Positions 1 to 9,590 of a stretch of DNA of 64,000 bases are shown piece after piece (position 1 is the first letter of the stretch; each line of letters begins with the position of its first letter). Both the position numbers and the translations under genes were made by a program. Source of the stretch: Strigops habroptila (taxonomy: Eukaryota; Chordata; Aves; Psittaciformes; Psittacidae); the NCBI RefSeq assembly GCF_004027225.2, contig NC_046358.1, forward strand, positions 537,979 through 601,978, given 5' to 3'. Below the pieces are notes generated by a model. That model had not been told where the DNA came from. It made no database searches and was given only the letters and a program-made list of their open reading frames with translations.

Positions 1-128
1 CCTGAACCCACCTGCATGAGGTTCTGGGCAACCTGGTCTAGTTGAAGATGTCCCTGCTCATTGCAGGGGGTTGGACTAGATGAGCTTTGAAGGTCCCTTC
101 CAACCCAAACCATTCTATGATTCTCTGA
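1..128 (+). repeat. CR1 LINE 3' end
   Basis: Ends with the CR1 3' signature (aggtcccttccaacccaaac, then attctatgattct) and includes the 'cagggggttggactagatga' core. It is 5' truncated or cut by the window edge. It lies in the intron before the GH31-like last exon. Confidence 0.85.
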
Positions 129-331
129 TCTTTCCTCACTACAGCTCAGGAAGCTTTATGCTTACCAGCTTTGGCCTCTGCTGTTGCATGGATGGACACT
201 CATTTGCAGTTAAGAGACAGAGTTCCCATGGTTCCTTGTCCCCTGAGCCTTGTGGTTCACTTGGTGCCGGTAGCGGCATGTCCCAGCTAATCCTCCAAGT
301 GCTACATTTCTCCTTTCCTTATTCACTGCAG

Positions 332-505
332 GTTCTGGTTGCCCCAATAACAGACAAAGGGCAAACGTGGAGAGACATCTACCTGCCTGGAGAGGGGCAC
401 CTCTGGATGGACACCAACACTGCCCATGTGTTCGATGGAGGCACCATCCTCAGGAATTACTCTGCTGGCCTTGCAGAGGTGCCGGTCTTTGTGAAGACCT
501 CCTAA
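332..505 (+). CDS. GH31 family glycosidase (MYORG-like), last coding exon only
   Basis: Terminal coding exon of a glycoside hydrolase family 31 gene whose other exons lie left of the window. A pyrimidine-rich tract ending in ag at 330-331 gives the acceptor. The reading frame starts on a codon boundary and encodes 57 residues before TAA at 503-505. The peptide has the GH31 C-terminal beta-sandwich pattern: 'VLVAPITDKG', then 'RDIYLPGEG', then a 'FDGGTIL..Y.AGLAEVPVFV' end. In this family this region follows the catalytic barrel and carries no catalytic residues, so activity cannot be judged here. MYORG and its vertebrate paralogues are the nearest relatives I recognise, but the exact paralogue is not resolved. 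The exon points toward the TOPORS-like cluster. No AATAAA was noticed in the next few hundred bases. Confidence 0.72.
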   Translation, partial: VLVAPITDKGQTWRDIYLPGEGHLWMDTNTAHVFDGGTILRNYSAGLAEVPVFVKTS

Positions 506-2033
506 CTCCAGACTGCTGCGGCTCTGAGGCCTCTCTCAGAGCGGCATTGGCCACATGTGCTCGCTCTTCCCTGAGGCTCTTCCAGCCTATTTGCACTTTT
601 CCAAGAACCTTTTTTATCAGTATTATTTTAGCAGAAGTTATTTCTCACTCTCCGTTGCTCCAAAAGAGGAAATGTAGCTTTGGCACAAAGACACATCCAC
701 GTGGAATGGAGACCTCTGTGTTTCCAGGGTTTGCCCAGTGAAATGTCTGTGTGTGAGTTCAGGTGGGCACAACCAGCATTTCCAGGTACCCGGCACCATG
801 CGCAAAGATGCTGCCTTGGCATATATCAGCTTATACCTGATGGGGTGCTCTGTGTTTGAAGACAAGGCATATGCAGGGAAAAGCTCTCCTCATGTGCATG
901 GACATCACGTGTGCTAAGCACTACCTCCTTCTCTCCGCTGATGCTGGGTGTATGGTCCCCCAGGACAGTCTTTGGTAGCAAGAGTGTGACTTTGAGAATA
1001 ACCAGGAAAATTGGGTGAATTCCAGGTCTATTGGCAGCAGGTTTCTGTGGAAGAAAAGTAAACTTGACGAAGCAAAGGAGTGGCTCTAACTGATGTGGCC
1101 GGACAGGATCGTTGTCCACCTTGGAATACAATCTCTGGTGCTCAGCACTGAACTCCTGTGGGCCCCAGTGAGGGCTCTTCATCATCTGCTGAACTTTATG
1201 TTTTGGTGGTGGTTATTCTTTTTTCTCTCAGTTATTCCCTGCAGTGTCACACTGATCCAGCATGACCAGCCTTCTTCCATCCAGCAGAAACCATTCCATA
1301 GGCAAACCAGCTGTCCAATGTGCTGAATGTGCACTTAAGAGAGGCTAATCATCTCCCGATAGCCCAAGTTATGGATTTCTGGGACATTAACATGTACGTT
1401 AATGGGTGAGTTCAAAGGCTGGTGTTTGAGGACAGGATGAGGTGGTAGCTGGGACTGAAGTGAAGAGCGAGACTGTGCTGCTGGGCTTGGGCACATCCAG
1501 CCCTCAGTGATGAACTGCATCAGCACCTTGGATTGTTGTGGAAACACTGCTCTGCCAAGCTGTGGCTCTGCTGAAAAATGAGACTTAAGAGGTACCACAT
1601 CCTCCCAGTTTTCCCCTGAAAATAACAGGAGTGCAGGCAAAAGATGAATAATGCTGATCCAGCTGTGGAAGCCCAGCGGAGCGAGAGGTGCAGAGCCAAG
1701 GCTGGGATGTGCGGTGCCTGTAAGCTCCTTGTCAAGTCCATGGAGGTACAGGATGGGGCCAGGGGGATCACCCAGAGGAAGATGATGATGCCTGATGAGG
1801 CAACCCAAGGCATACCAGGAGCCCAGGAACTGTCAACCTACCCATGACGGCTCCTGAGACATATGAAAATGCACAGACTGAATACAGGAACCTCTTGCCA
1901 ACTGTAATATAGAACTTATTTGGAGAGGAGTCAAGCGCTGGAACGGGTTCTTCAGAGGGGATATGGAGGCTCCATCGTTGGACATCACTGAATCCTGGCT
2001 GGATGCGGGATTCTCCAGCGGCGGCTGTTGGTG
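506..2033. other. Intergenic / 3' region without recognised genes
   Basis: Probable 3' UTR of the GH31-like gene followed by unique sequence. Short open frames exist on both strands, but none has a recognisable domain, splice context or coding-like conservation pattern. No clear repeat family is visible except the CR1 ending at about 128. Confidence 0.5.
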
Positions 2034-2855
2034 TTACACGGTCCTGCGCCGGGCACTGCTGTGCTGCCCCTGCCAGGACCGTCTCCGGGCTGCGCCCCGA
2101 TTCCTGGTGGGGCGTCTCCGCTGCCGGTACTCTCTCCTCCTGGGGGAAAACAGGGCGTCCAGCGAGGGGTGCAGAGCTTGCTGCTCGTACCAATCCCTCC
2201 TCCTCTGCCGCCGCTGCTGGGCTCGGCCCCTGTGCCTGCGGAACCTGTGCTGGGATCGGCTCCTCATCCCACGCCGCTGCCGCTGGTTTCTCCTCCTCGA
2301 GTTGCCCACGATAGCCCTCTCTGGCTGCAGACCTTCGCCCTCATTGTGGTCAGTGTCCCAAGCCCTGCTCCAGAACCGCCTCCTGTTCCTCAAGTTGGGT
2401 CGCCGGCTCTGCTGAGACCATCGGCGGTTGTTGCGGTAACACCTCCAGGGCCTGCTCCGGCTCCTCACGGAGCCCCTGCTGTGACCGCCGGCACAGGCTC
2501 TTCTGGAAGTGCTGCCATTCTGCTGGCCTGAGGGACACTGCCGCCTCCCGCCGGACTGGTGGCGTGCGGGTCTTCCTCTGCCCTCTTCATGGCCCTCATG
2601 GATGCGGGCGTCCCGCATGGGGAAGATGTGGTTAACAGACCACTGGCAGTTTGGGCACACGGATTGTCTGCGAGCCCACTCCTGTATGCAGGGGAAACAG
2701 AAGCAGTGCCTGCAGAAGTTCATGCAGACTGCATTGTTGGGGGGTTCCTGGCCCCTCGGCTCTTCGGAAGCATCCATCAGCGCAGCCTGGGACTCCCGCC
2801 TGCTGTTGGCAGCAGAAGGGGTGCCCCGGTCTGACGAGTGCTCCCCCTCTGACAT
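2034..2855 (-). CDS. TOPORS-like RING/RS-rich protein, left copy with degenerate RING
   Basis: Single open frame of 273 codons plus stop, inverted relative to a homologue at 7673-8560. The start chosen is the ATG at 2855. It follows a 'tttgcag' acceptor-like tract seen at the same place in both copies, so an upstream non-coding exon is likely. The N-terminus is Ser/Glu-rich, followed by half of a C3HC4 RING: C48, H50, C53, C56, C67 and C70 are present. The first CxxC zinc pair seen in the other copy is replaced by 'PRGQEPPNNAVC', leaving a single C44. The rest is Arg/Ser-rich, as in the RS region of TOPORS-type ubiquitin/SUMO ligases. With one zinc site damaged, E3 activity is doubtful. It may be a decaying paralogue or a RING-independent RS protein. 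The frame is intact, so it is annotated as coding with caution. Confidence 0.55.
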   Translation of the reverse strand: MSEGEHSSDRGTPSAANSRRESQAALMDASEEPRGQEPPNNAVCMNFCRHCFCFPCIQEWARRQSVCPNCQWSVNHIFPMRDARIHEGHEEGRGRPARHQSGGRRQCPSGQQNGSTSRRACAGGHSRGSVRSRSRPWRCYRNNRRWSQQSRRPNLRNRRRFWSRAWDTDHNEGEGLQPERAIVGNSRRRNQRQRRGMRSRSQHRFRRHRGRAQQRRQRRRDWYEQQALHPSLDALFSPRRREYRQRRRPTRNRGAARRRSWQGQHSSARRRTV

Positions 2856-3305
2856 CTCACCCTGCAAACCAAAGACACGCAGAGCTCAGGTCCTGCCCTG
2901 GAGACACAACCTGCCTGAGGCAGCAGATCTGGGCAAGGAAGCCCAAGGAGGTGTCTGCGCTGCCTCGAGGGAGCTGGGGACCATCCCGGGGCGGGCAAGT
3001 GGCACCGGGGCATCTCCCAGCACTCCTGCTCCTGGGACTGACCTCTCCGGCACAGGCTGGCAGGAAAGTGGCTCCCGGCCTGTCTGCGAGGGCAGCGCAG
3101 GGGCAGGCGGGCGGCAGGTCGGGAGCAGTGCCCCGGTCCCTGCCCCTGTCCCCATCGGCAGGTCCCCTCGGCAGGGAGCCCAGGGGACGGGGTCCTCCGT
3201 CCCCCTGCCCAGCGCTGTGGTGCCTCAGGGCTGCTGTGTATGCCTCAAGATGAGTGATGTCACGAGTGTCACAGTGACTCTGGTGACATCACCGGGCTTT
3301 GGGAC
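2034..3305 (-). repeat. Left arm of ~1.3 kb inverted duplication
   Basis: Read on the minus strand, the TOPORS-like frame and about 450 bp of its upstream flank match the plus strand at 7171-8540. Shared landmarks include 'gatgtcaccag', 'cagcagccctgagg', 'gaccggggcac'-type GC-rich flank, and 'tgtctttggtttgcagggtg' just before the start codon. Divergence is visible in both coding and flanking parts. Confidence 0.8.
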
Positions 3306-4040
3306 ACCAAAAGAAGACACAAGCTTTAGGGGAGAACGCCCCTTTTGCCAAGTGTCCTGTGCCTAGTGCCGGGCTCCCTGGTGTGAGAGACGTGGACTCA
3401 TGGGAGTCATGCATTGGGCCAGGATGCTGATGGGACTGACCGGAGCTGCTCTCCTGTGAGTAAAGGCTGAGAGGCTGCAACAGGGCACGTAGCTTTGGGT
3501 AGTTTTCCTGAAGTCTCCTAATCGCCAGGCTGATGGGGAAGGGGACGGTGAAGGGAAGGAGTGAGGAGAGGAGGGAGAAGGACAGGAGGGAGAAAGACAG
3601 GAGACGAGAAGGGAGAAGAGCCACAGAATCATAGACTAGAACAGTTCCATTGGAAGGGGCCTGCAACAATCACCTTGTCCAACATGTGACACTTCAGGGC
3701 TGACCAAACGTTAAAGCAAATTCCATTGCAGCAAAGGCTCCTCTTTCTCTTGTATGACAAACTCCTGGTCAAACCTCTGCCTATCCCAGGGCAGGGCTGT
3801 GACTAATCCCTCCAACATGGGCAGGCGGGAATTGGGATGCAGGGAAGCTGCAAGGGCAGCCCGAAGCCATGGGGCATCTGCACTGGGTGGCCATGGGATG
3901 GAGCTGGTGCCTGCACTGGGGCCGAGAACTGTCCGGCTGGGATCTGGGTTGGTGGGGCCATCACATCCCAGAGATGTCCCCCCTGCAGGGCTGTGACCTT
4001 ACTGCGGTGTCCCCGTAATACACACACCCCGTGTCTTGCA
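3306..4040. other. Spacer upstream of SPATA31-like gene
   Basis: Purine-rich stretch at about 3535-3615 (gaggagagg/gagaaggacagg type), then a degraded CR1 tail, then unique GC-rich sequence leading to a splice acceptor at 4039-4040. An upstream 5' exon of the SPATA31-like gene could lie here but cannot be placed. Confidence 0.4.
3622..3780 (-). repeat. Degraded CR1 LINE 3' end
   Basis: Starts with 'cacagaatcatagactagaa', followed by the diverged CR1 pattern 'ttggaaggggcctgcaacaatcacc' in shortened form. It is much more diverged than the other CR1 copies, so probably older. The right boundary is uncertain. Confidence 0.6.
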
Positions 4041-4065
4041 GTGTGTCCGTGCCAGACTCCACACA

Positions 4066-6191
4066 ATGATTGACAACAACTGTCTCCTCGGCCTCAGCAT
4101 CCTGATCCTGGCTGTGGGGACCATCCTGCTCACCACCACCAAATGGCAGCAGGTGCGGGGCCGCTCAAACCCAGGGGACCACTTGGGGTGGGTGGTGATG
4201 AGGTCCCCCCGGCAGGTCCCTGTGCTCTGCTCCTGTGCCCACAGGGTGACAAATGGAGCTGGCGACGCTGGAGATGGTGGCCACGAGTGACAGCACCGGA
4301 GAGACCAAAGACCCCTGTGGGTCCTCCCTGTGCCCCAGGGGGTACCTCGGCATGTCCCCAGGGCAGGACGGGGCAGAGCAGGGCCCCTTGGGACCCTAGG
4401 GGCAGCCTGGCCCCAGCGCATTTGGGCAGCCCCTCGGGGCCCCAGTGTCCCCAGCCGCGTGGCTCAGGCCCCCATTCCTGTTTTGCCCGTGGCGAGCGTG
4501 GGACATGCCCCAACTGCATCCACTGCGCCAGGGCTGCCCAGGAGCTGCAGCAAGTGACACTGTTGCCGTCACTGGGGATGGGGTCATTGCCCACACAGGA
4601 GCGTGGCATCTGGCAGGCAGTGTGGCGGGACCTGCGGGCGCTGCAGAAGCGGGGCTGCCTCTCCTGCCACAGCCGCAGCTCCTCCGGCTTCTCCGAGAGC
4701 CTCGGCACCCCTGAGAGCCTGACAGATATCTACCTGACCCTGGACACAGGGACCCCCGCGGAGCTGGGGTCTGCCTCCTCCCTTGGGTCCTCGTGTGCCG
4801 GTGGAGCCTGGTCAGCACTGAAGATGCACATGGCCAGGAAAAGGCTGGAAGTGCAGCTGGGGGCCCTGCCCGTGCCAGTGCAGCTATCCCAGGAGCAGGC
4901 AGTGCAGCGGCAGGGCCGCCGTGTCCTGCCAAAGCTCATCCAGCCCGGGCAGAGCCAGCCCTTGCCACGGTGCAGGATGTGTCCCTGGATGCAGGTAAAG
5001 GCAGATGCCATTGCAGACACCATCAAAGAGAAGGAAGTCCGGAGGCTGTGGGGGGACCCCAACCCCACCGAGGAGTCCCTGGATCTGCTGGTGCCATGCC
5101 CCCCACCACTGCTCATTCCTCTGGCCCTGCAGCTCCCCCAGGAGCACAGCACATCTGGACCCCAGGCCCCGGGCCAGGCCAGCGCCGTGGGGCATCCCAT
5201 GGAGGAACAGCAGGAGCTGCCCAGCCAGCACAGCTCTGAGGAGCGTATGCACGCTGCCAGTGGCACCATCTGCTTCTCCAGCCAACCACCAGCCCCAGGG
5301 AACATCAGGAGTGAGAGCATCCTTCACCCAGATGGGCAGATACTGCAGCATGAGGAGCTCCCGTGGCCTCTTGGTTCATCCTTAGCCCAGTCAGCCCTTC
5401 TCAAGCTGGACCACAAGGCAGTGGGACTGGCAAAAGGAGTAGCTTCAGTCCTGCAAAAGAGAGATGTTGGCCTTCAGACCAACCTCGCCACCACCCGAGG
5501 CAGGCATGAGGCCAACCTTGTGGACACAAGCCACCCCGATGCTTCAGTGGCTGTTGTCATCTCAAGGCTGGAGCTGAGCCAGGAGGTGCACAGCAAACTC
5601 CAAGTACATACTGCAAGGAAATGCCTGGAGATTAAGCTGCACAGGATCCCAGCAGCAATGCAGCACTCCATGGCCAAGCACCAGTCACTGCCCAAACACC
5701 TTCAGAGCGGGACTCGTTCCCCATGGCCACGCCATGCTGATGACCCCTGCATCAAACCCCAGCGCCAGCCAGTCCAGGTCACACCGCAGCAGCAGCACAG
5801 GGCACCCCTCACCTCCCGCCCGGTGCCCAGGTCCAGCACTGAGGCCACATCCATGCCCCAGCGACAGGAGGTGACCCTGGAGCTGCATGCCCGTGCCCGG
5901 ATGCTGCAGCGCTGCAGGGGCCAGCGTGGCACAGAGAGGCCATCGGAGCGATCAGTGCCTGGGAAGGAGCGTGGTGGGGCAGCACTGCAGGACAGCAGCC
6001 TGCCCCTCGCACCCTTCACAGCCACACCGGCACCCAGCACCTCCCTGAGCCCAGGCAAAAACTCACCCCGCTCCCCTGAGACACCGAGCTGGAGCAGGAG
6101 CCACATCCTGCGGGAGCTGTACTTGGGCTTTAAGGACATGGCCAATAGCTGGAGAAAGAAGGGAGATGTGAGAGATGGGAAGAGGGGTTAG
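4066..6191 (+). CDS. SPATA31-like protein (two coding exons)
   Basis: Coding exons 4066-4152 and 4245-6191, joined by a 92-bp intron (donor cag|gtgcgg, acceptor cacag|GGT). The product is about 677 aa. An acceptor at 4039-4040 indicates a further 5' exon. Residues 1-29 contain one hydrophobic helix (about 6-24). Immediately after the junction comes a basic/Trp-rich stretch, 'KWSWRRWRWWPR'. SPATA31 proteins likewise have an N-terminal membrane segment. The body is Pro/Ser/Gln-rich and repeats the SPATA31 signature 'L..H..RK.LE..LG.P..V': near residue 218 ('MHMARKRLEVQLGALPVPV'), near 481 ('VHTARKCLEIKLHRIP') and, weaker, near 572. In mammals the family is testis-enriched and linked to spermatogenesis; a bird role is inferred. 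The frame continues 89 codons past the TAG at 6189-6191. Family assignment rests on motif pattern only. Confidence 0.6.
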
Positions 6192-6461
6192 ATCCTGGAG
6201 AGGGAGCCCACCGTGACCAACATTCTCAGGGACACAGAAGACCCTCGAGGTGGTTTTTGTGTGGATGACATGGGGCACGTGGACATGGCAGTGGGACAGT
6301 CACAACCAGAGTTGACTGGTGGTGGCAGCAAACAGGACCAAGTCAGTTCCACTGCTCCGGCTGAATCCATGGAAGAAAGCCACCATGAGGAGGCTTCGAA
6401 GTGGCCCTGCGAGGGACAAGCGTGGGAAGATGAAGGGCAGGGAGAGGAGTTAGACAACTAG
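6192..6461 (+). other. In-frame continuation after the SPATA31-like stop
   Basis: After the TAG at 6189-6191 the same frame stays open for 89 codons to a second TAG at 6459-6461. The translated stretch is acidic and well mixed in composition ('RDTEDPRGGFCVDDMGHVDM' near its start). It looks like former or read-through C-terminal coding sequence rather than a 3' UTR. Confidence 0.5.
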
Positions 6462-6467
6462 AGTTCA

Positions 6468-6473
6468 AATAAA
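6468..6473 (+). other. Polyadenylation signal of SPATA31-like gene
   Basis: AATAAA lies 6 bases after the second in-frame TAG (6461) and about 275 bases after the first. Its closeness to the second stop supports that stop as the ancestral end of the coding region. Confidence 0.6.
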
Positions 6474-6479
6474 TCCTGT

Positions 6480-7170
6480 TTCTAGCCCAAATGTGGTTGT
6501 CGCTTTCTGTGACCTCTGAGTGGGATGTGCCTGTGGGCTGGACAGGGGAGCCAGGGAAGGGGCTCTCTCAGCCCTTTGTCATAAGGGAGATGCTCCAGCC
6601 CCTTCATCTTCCTTCCCATTCTGTGACCTACCGCACAGCCTGGCTCACATTCGTGTCTCCAGACATACATCTCAGCAGGGACAAGCCCTGAAGAGACCTA
6701 TTTCCAAAGGCTTCGTTCAGAATCCCTGCAGGGAAGCTGGCCCATGTTAGAAATCACCCCTTGATCTTGTCTTGGAGCAGATGGCTCAGGAAGGTCCAAT
6801 GACCAAGACCTTGAAAAGAACCCAAGGCCAGGATGTGCCTGGAGATTAAGAGACTCAAGGACATGCTGCACACAAGGCTCCTCTTCTTTCCTGTAGTTGA
6901 GGAACCTCTGCTCATTTTTATTTCTATGCTTTGGAGGCTCCCCAGAAGCATGTCTTGATGTCATCTGCTTGCCTGGCTTGAAGAAAATGCTGATGGTGCA
7001 GTTCTTGTGAGGCCCCTGCCCCACGTGGGGCTCTGGGGAGGAAGGGCTTTGCAGAGGAGTCTTCTTCACGCTCCCCACCATGACACAAAGCCAGGAAGTC
7101 TCAATGCCCCAGTAGGAGCAACACAGAACTGTAGCTCGCCCTCTCGCCCTTCCCCATTGTCCACCGTGGT
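6480..7170. other. Spacer between SPATA31-like gene and right TOPORS-like arm
   Basis: Unique sequence with only short open frames on both strands. I see no repeat family, RNA gene or recognisable exon. Confidence 0.45.
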
Positions 7171-8540
7171 CCCCGAAGCCCCGTGATGTCACCAGCGTCA
7201 CTGTGACACCGTGTGACACCCGTGACATTGCTCACTGGGTGCGCAGCAGCCCTGAGGGGCCACAGCGCTGTCCTCGTGCATGGGGACAGCATCTGGGGGG
7301 GGGACACAGGGCCCCATCCCGCAGGCTCCCACCGAGGGGACCTGCCGATGGGGACAGGGGCAGGGACCAGGGCACCGCTCCCAACCTGCCGCCCGCCTGC
7401 CCCTGCGCTGCCCTCGCAGGCAGGCCGGGAGCCACTTTCCTGCCCCCTGTTCTTGCCGGCCCATGCCGGAGAGGTCAGTCCTGGCCCTGCCGTGGGAGCG
7501 GGAGCACTGGGAGATGCCCCCGGTGCCACTCGCCTGCCCTAGGATGGTCCCTGGCTCCCTCGAGGCAGCGCGGGCACCTCTTGGGGCTTCCCTGCCCAGC
7601 TCTGCTGCTCTGGGCAGGTTGTGTCTCCAGGGCAGGACCTGAGCTCTGCGTGTCTTTGGTTTGCAGGGTGAGATGTCGGAGGGGGAGCACTCGTCAGACC
7701 AGGGCACCTCTTCCCCTGCTGCCAGCACCAGCCAGCAGCCTGCATCCATGCCGCTGGGTGCTTCTGAGGAGCCAATCTGCGCCATCTGCCTGGACACCAT
7801 CTCTGATGAAGCCCACATAAGCTCCTGCAGGCACTGCTTCTGTTTCCCCTGCATACAGGAGTGGGCCCGCAGAAAAGCCATGTGCCCGTTGTGCTGGCTG
7901 CCCTTCCACCGGATCCTGCGCAAGCTGGGACCCCACAGCCACGAGGTGCACGAAGTCAGGGACAACCACAGCAGAGGGAGATCCGCACACCGCTGGGCAG
8001 AGAGGAGGCAGCGGTGTTACTCAGGCCACCACCACGGAAGCTCTTCCAGAAGAGGCCCTGCCCATGGCCACAGCAGGGCCACAGAGAGGGGCCAGAGCAG
8101 GTCCTGGAGGTGGCACCATGATGGCCAGCGGTGGCCTGAGGATGGCCGGGGACATGACTACTCGAGAAGCAGGAGGCGGTACTGGAGCAGGGCTTGGGAT
8201 GCTGATTACAATGAGGACCGAGCCCTGAGGCCCGAAAGGGACATCCCAGGCTCTTTGAGGAGAAACCAGCAGCAGCAGCCAGGCTGGGGCTCCAGGCAGA
8301 GGCACGCGACAAGGAGTCGATCCCAGCACAGGTTCCACAGGAGCAGGCGCCCAGCATGGCAGGAGCACTCATGGAGCCACGGCGGCAGACACCGGAGACG
8401 GAGCAGGGACAGGGAGCATCCCGTGCCTTGGAGAGACCACGGAGAACGTCGCTCAGGCGAGGCCAGGGGGAGCCGCATGGGGCACCCTGGCACCTCACAG
8501 AGGTGGTGGGGGAGCCGGGGTCCTGATGAGGAGCATTCCT
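7171..8540 (+). repeat. Right arm of ~1.3 kb inverted duplication
   Basis: Plus-strand counterpart of 2034-3305. It includes about 500 bp of GC-rich flank upstream of the start codon plus most of the TOPORS-like frame. Together with the left arm it brackets the SPATA31-like gene. Confidence 0.8.
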
Positions 8541-8560
8541 TCCCCTGTAGATTGGATTAA
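7673..8560 (+). CDS. TOPORS-like RING-finger E3 ligase, right copy with intact RING
   Basis: Open frame of 295 codons plus TAA at 8558-8560. The ATG at 7673 was chosen because a splice acceptor (tttgcag, ending 7666) sits just upstream, so a 5' non-coding exon is likely. A complete C3HC4 RING is visible: C36, C39, C52, H54, C57, C60, C71, C74. The motif order 'CAICLDTIS', 'CRHCFCFPCIQEWARRK', 'CPLCW' closely matches TOPORS ('CICLD', 'CLHKFCF.C.QEWS', 'CPLC'). The remainder is Arg/Ser/His-rich. TOPORS (about 1000 aa in mammals) is a ubiquitin and SUMO E3 acting in the nucleus; this protein is far shorter, keeping only the RING and RS-like parts. Its partners are unknown. A CR1 element starts about 7 bases after the stop. 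Confidence 0.72.
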   Translation: MSEGEHSSDQGTSSPAASTSQQPASMPLGASEEPICAICLDTISDEAHISSCRHCFCFPCIQEWARRKAMCPLCWLPFHRILRKLGPHSHEVHEVRDNHSRGRSAHRWAERRQRCYSGHHHGSSSRRGPAHGHSRATERGQSRSWRWHHDGQRWPEDGRGHDYSRSRRRYWSRAWDADYNEDRALRPERDIPGSLRRNQQQQPGWGSRQRHATRSRSQHRFHRSRRPAWQEHSWSHGGRHRRRSRDREHPVPWRDHGERRSGEARGSRMGHPGTSQRWWGSRGPDEEHSFPCRLD

Positions 8561-8566
8561 ATGGAT

Positions 8567-8915
8567 ATCATAGAATCAAAGACTCATAGAATCCCAGACT
8601 GGTTTGTGCTGGAAGGACCTTAAAGCTCACCCAGTTCCAACCCCCTGCCACGGGCAGGGACACCTTCCACTAGAGCAGGTTGCTCCAAGCCCCTGTATCC
8701 AACCTGGCCTTGAACACTGCCAGGGATGGGGCAGCCACAGCTTCTCTGGGCACCCTGTGCCAGCGCCTCGGCACCCTCACAGGGAAGAGCTTCTGCCTTA
8801 TATCTCAGCTGAACTTTCCCTATTTCAGTTTGAACCCATCACCCCTTGCCCTATCACTACAGTCCCTGACGAAGAGTCCCTCTCTGGCACCCACATACCT
8901 CCTTCTACAGCGCTC
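8567..8915 (-). repeat. CR1 LINE 3' end abutting TOPORS-like stop codon
   Basis: Begins 'tcatagaatcaaagactcat', with the 'ccctgccacgggcagggaca' core and the 'cagccacagcttctctgggc' block, ending near 'gaagagtccctctctggcac'. The 3' end of the LINE faces the gene. Confidence 0.92.
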
Positions 8916-8950
8916 TCTCTGTGTTTATAGCTGTGGAAAGGAAAGGAAGG

Positions 8951-9590
8951 TGTGTTCTGCTGACAGGCAGGTACTCCACAAAACAATCACACACCAGCCA
9001 TATAACATGCACAGTTTATTATCCAAGCATATTAAAGCAAACAAGCATACACACAAATCAGATACATACCTATATATATACAGTAAATAAGCACAATAAA
9101 GTGAATCATATATATATGTATATATATAGCACAGAGGAAAATTAGCAATGCATCAAATCATTACTGCATAGAGAGAACAGAGATTAAGAAGAAATATATC
9201 ACCAACCACCACCAAATCATCATTCAGGCCCACACTTCCATTGGGAAGCCCCATTGCAGCCGATGCCGGGAGTCTCAGTAAGATCCCTACACAGTGCATC
9301 CACCCTTAGGTGAGGCTTCGGATTCGGCTACAAGAGGGTCCTGCTTTTATGCCCCTAGAAACAACAGCTCTGTCACTGTTCATTCGTGTGGCTGTGCAGC
9401 TTCTCATGGTCTCACTGTTTGCACCAAGAGTGTTGGCCAGGTGCGAGTGGCCAATGTGAAGGTCATACAACAGCAGCACCCTGCTGTTTTCCTGCCTCTT
9501 TCCAACAAATAGTCACAACGAACATAAATATTATATAAAAATACTATCGAACATACTCTGTCAAAAACATACTCTCCTACGTTCCTCACA
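8951..9590 (-). mobile_element. Candidate solo LTR of an endogenous retrovirus
   Basis: Read on the minus strand it begins TGTGAGGAACG and ends CAGAACACA. It contains a TATA-like 'ggcataaaag' (9344-9353) and, about 330 bases further on, AATAAA (9015-9020): the promoter/R/polyA order of an LTR. AT-rich microsatellite sequence (9070-9130) sits in the R/U5 part. No convincing target-site duplication or internal coding region is visible, so boundaries and identity are tentative. It could instead be an unrelated AT-rich unique sequence. Confidence 0.35.

Noticed and set aside
2028-3366. Plus-strand frames of 100-285 aa overlapping the left TOPORS-like gene
   Set aside because: Shadows of the GC-rich minus-strand gene; the homologous right arm supports the minus-strand frame only.
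4130-6145. Minus-strand frames of 147-196 aa opposite the SPATA31-like gene
   Set aside because: GC-rich antisense shadows without domain or splice support.
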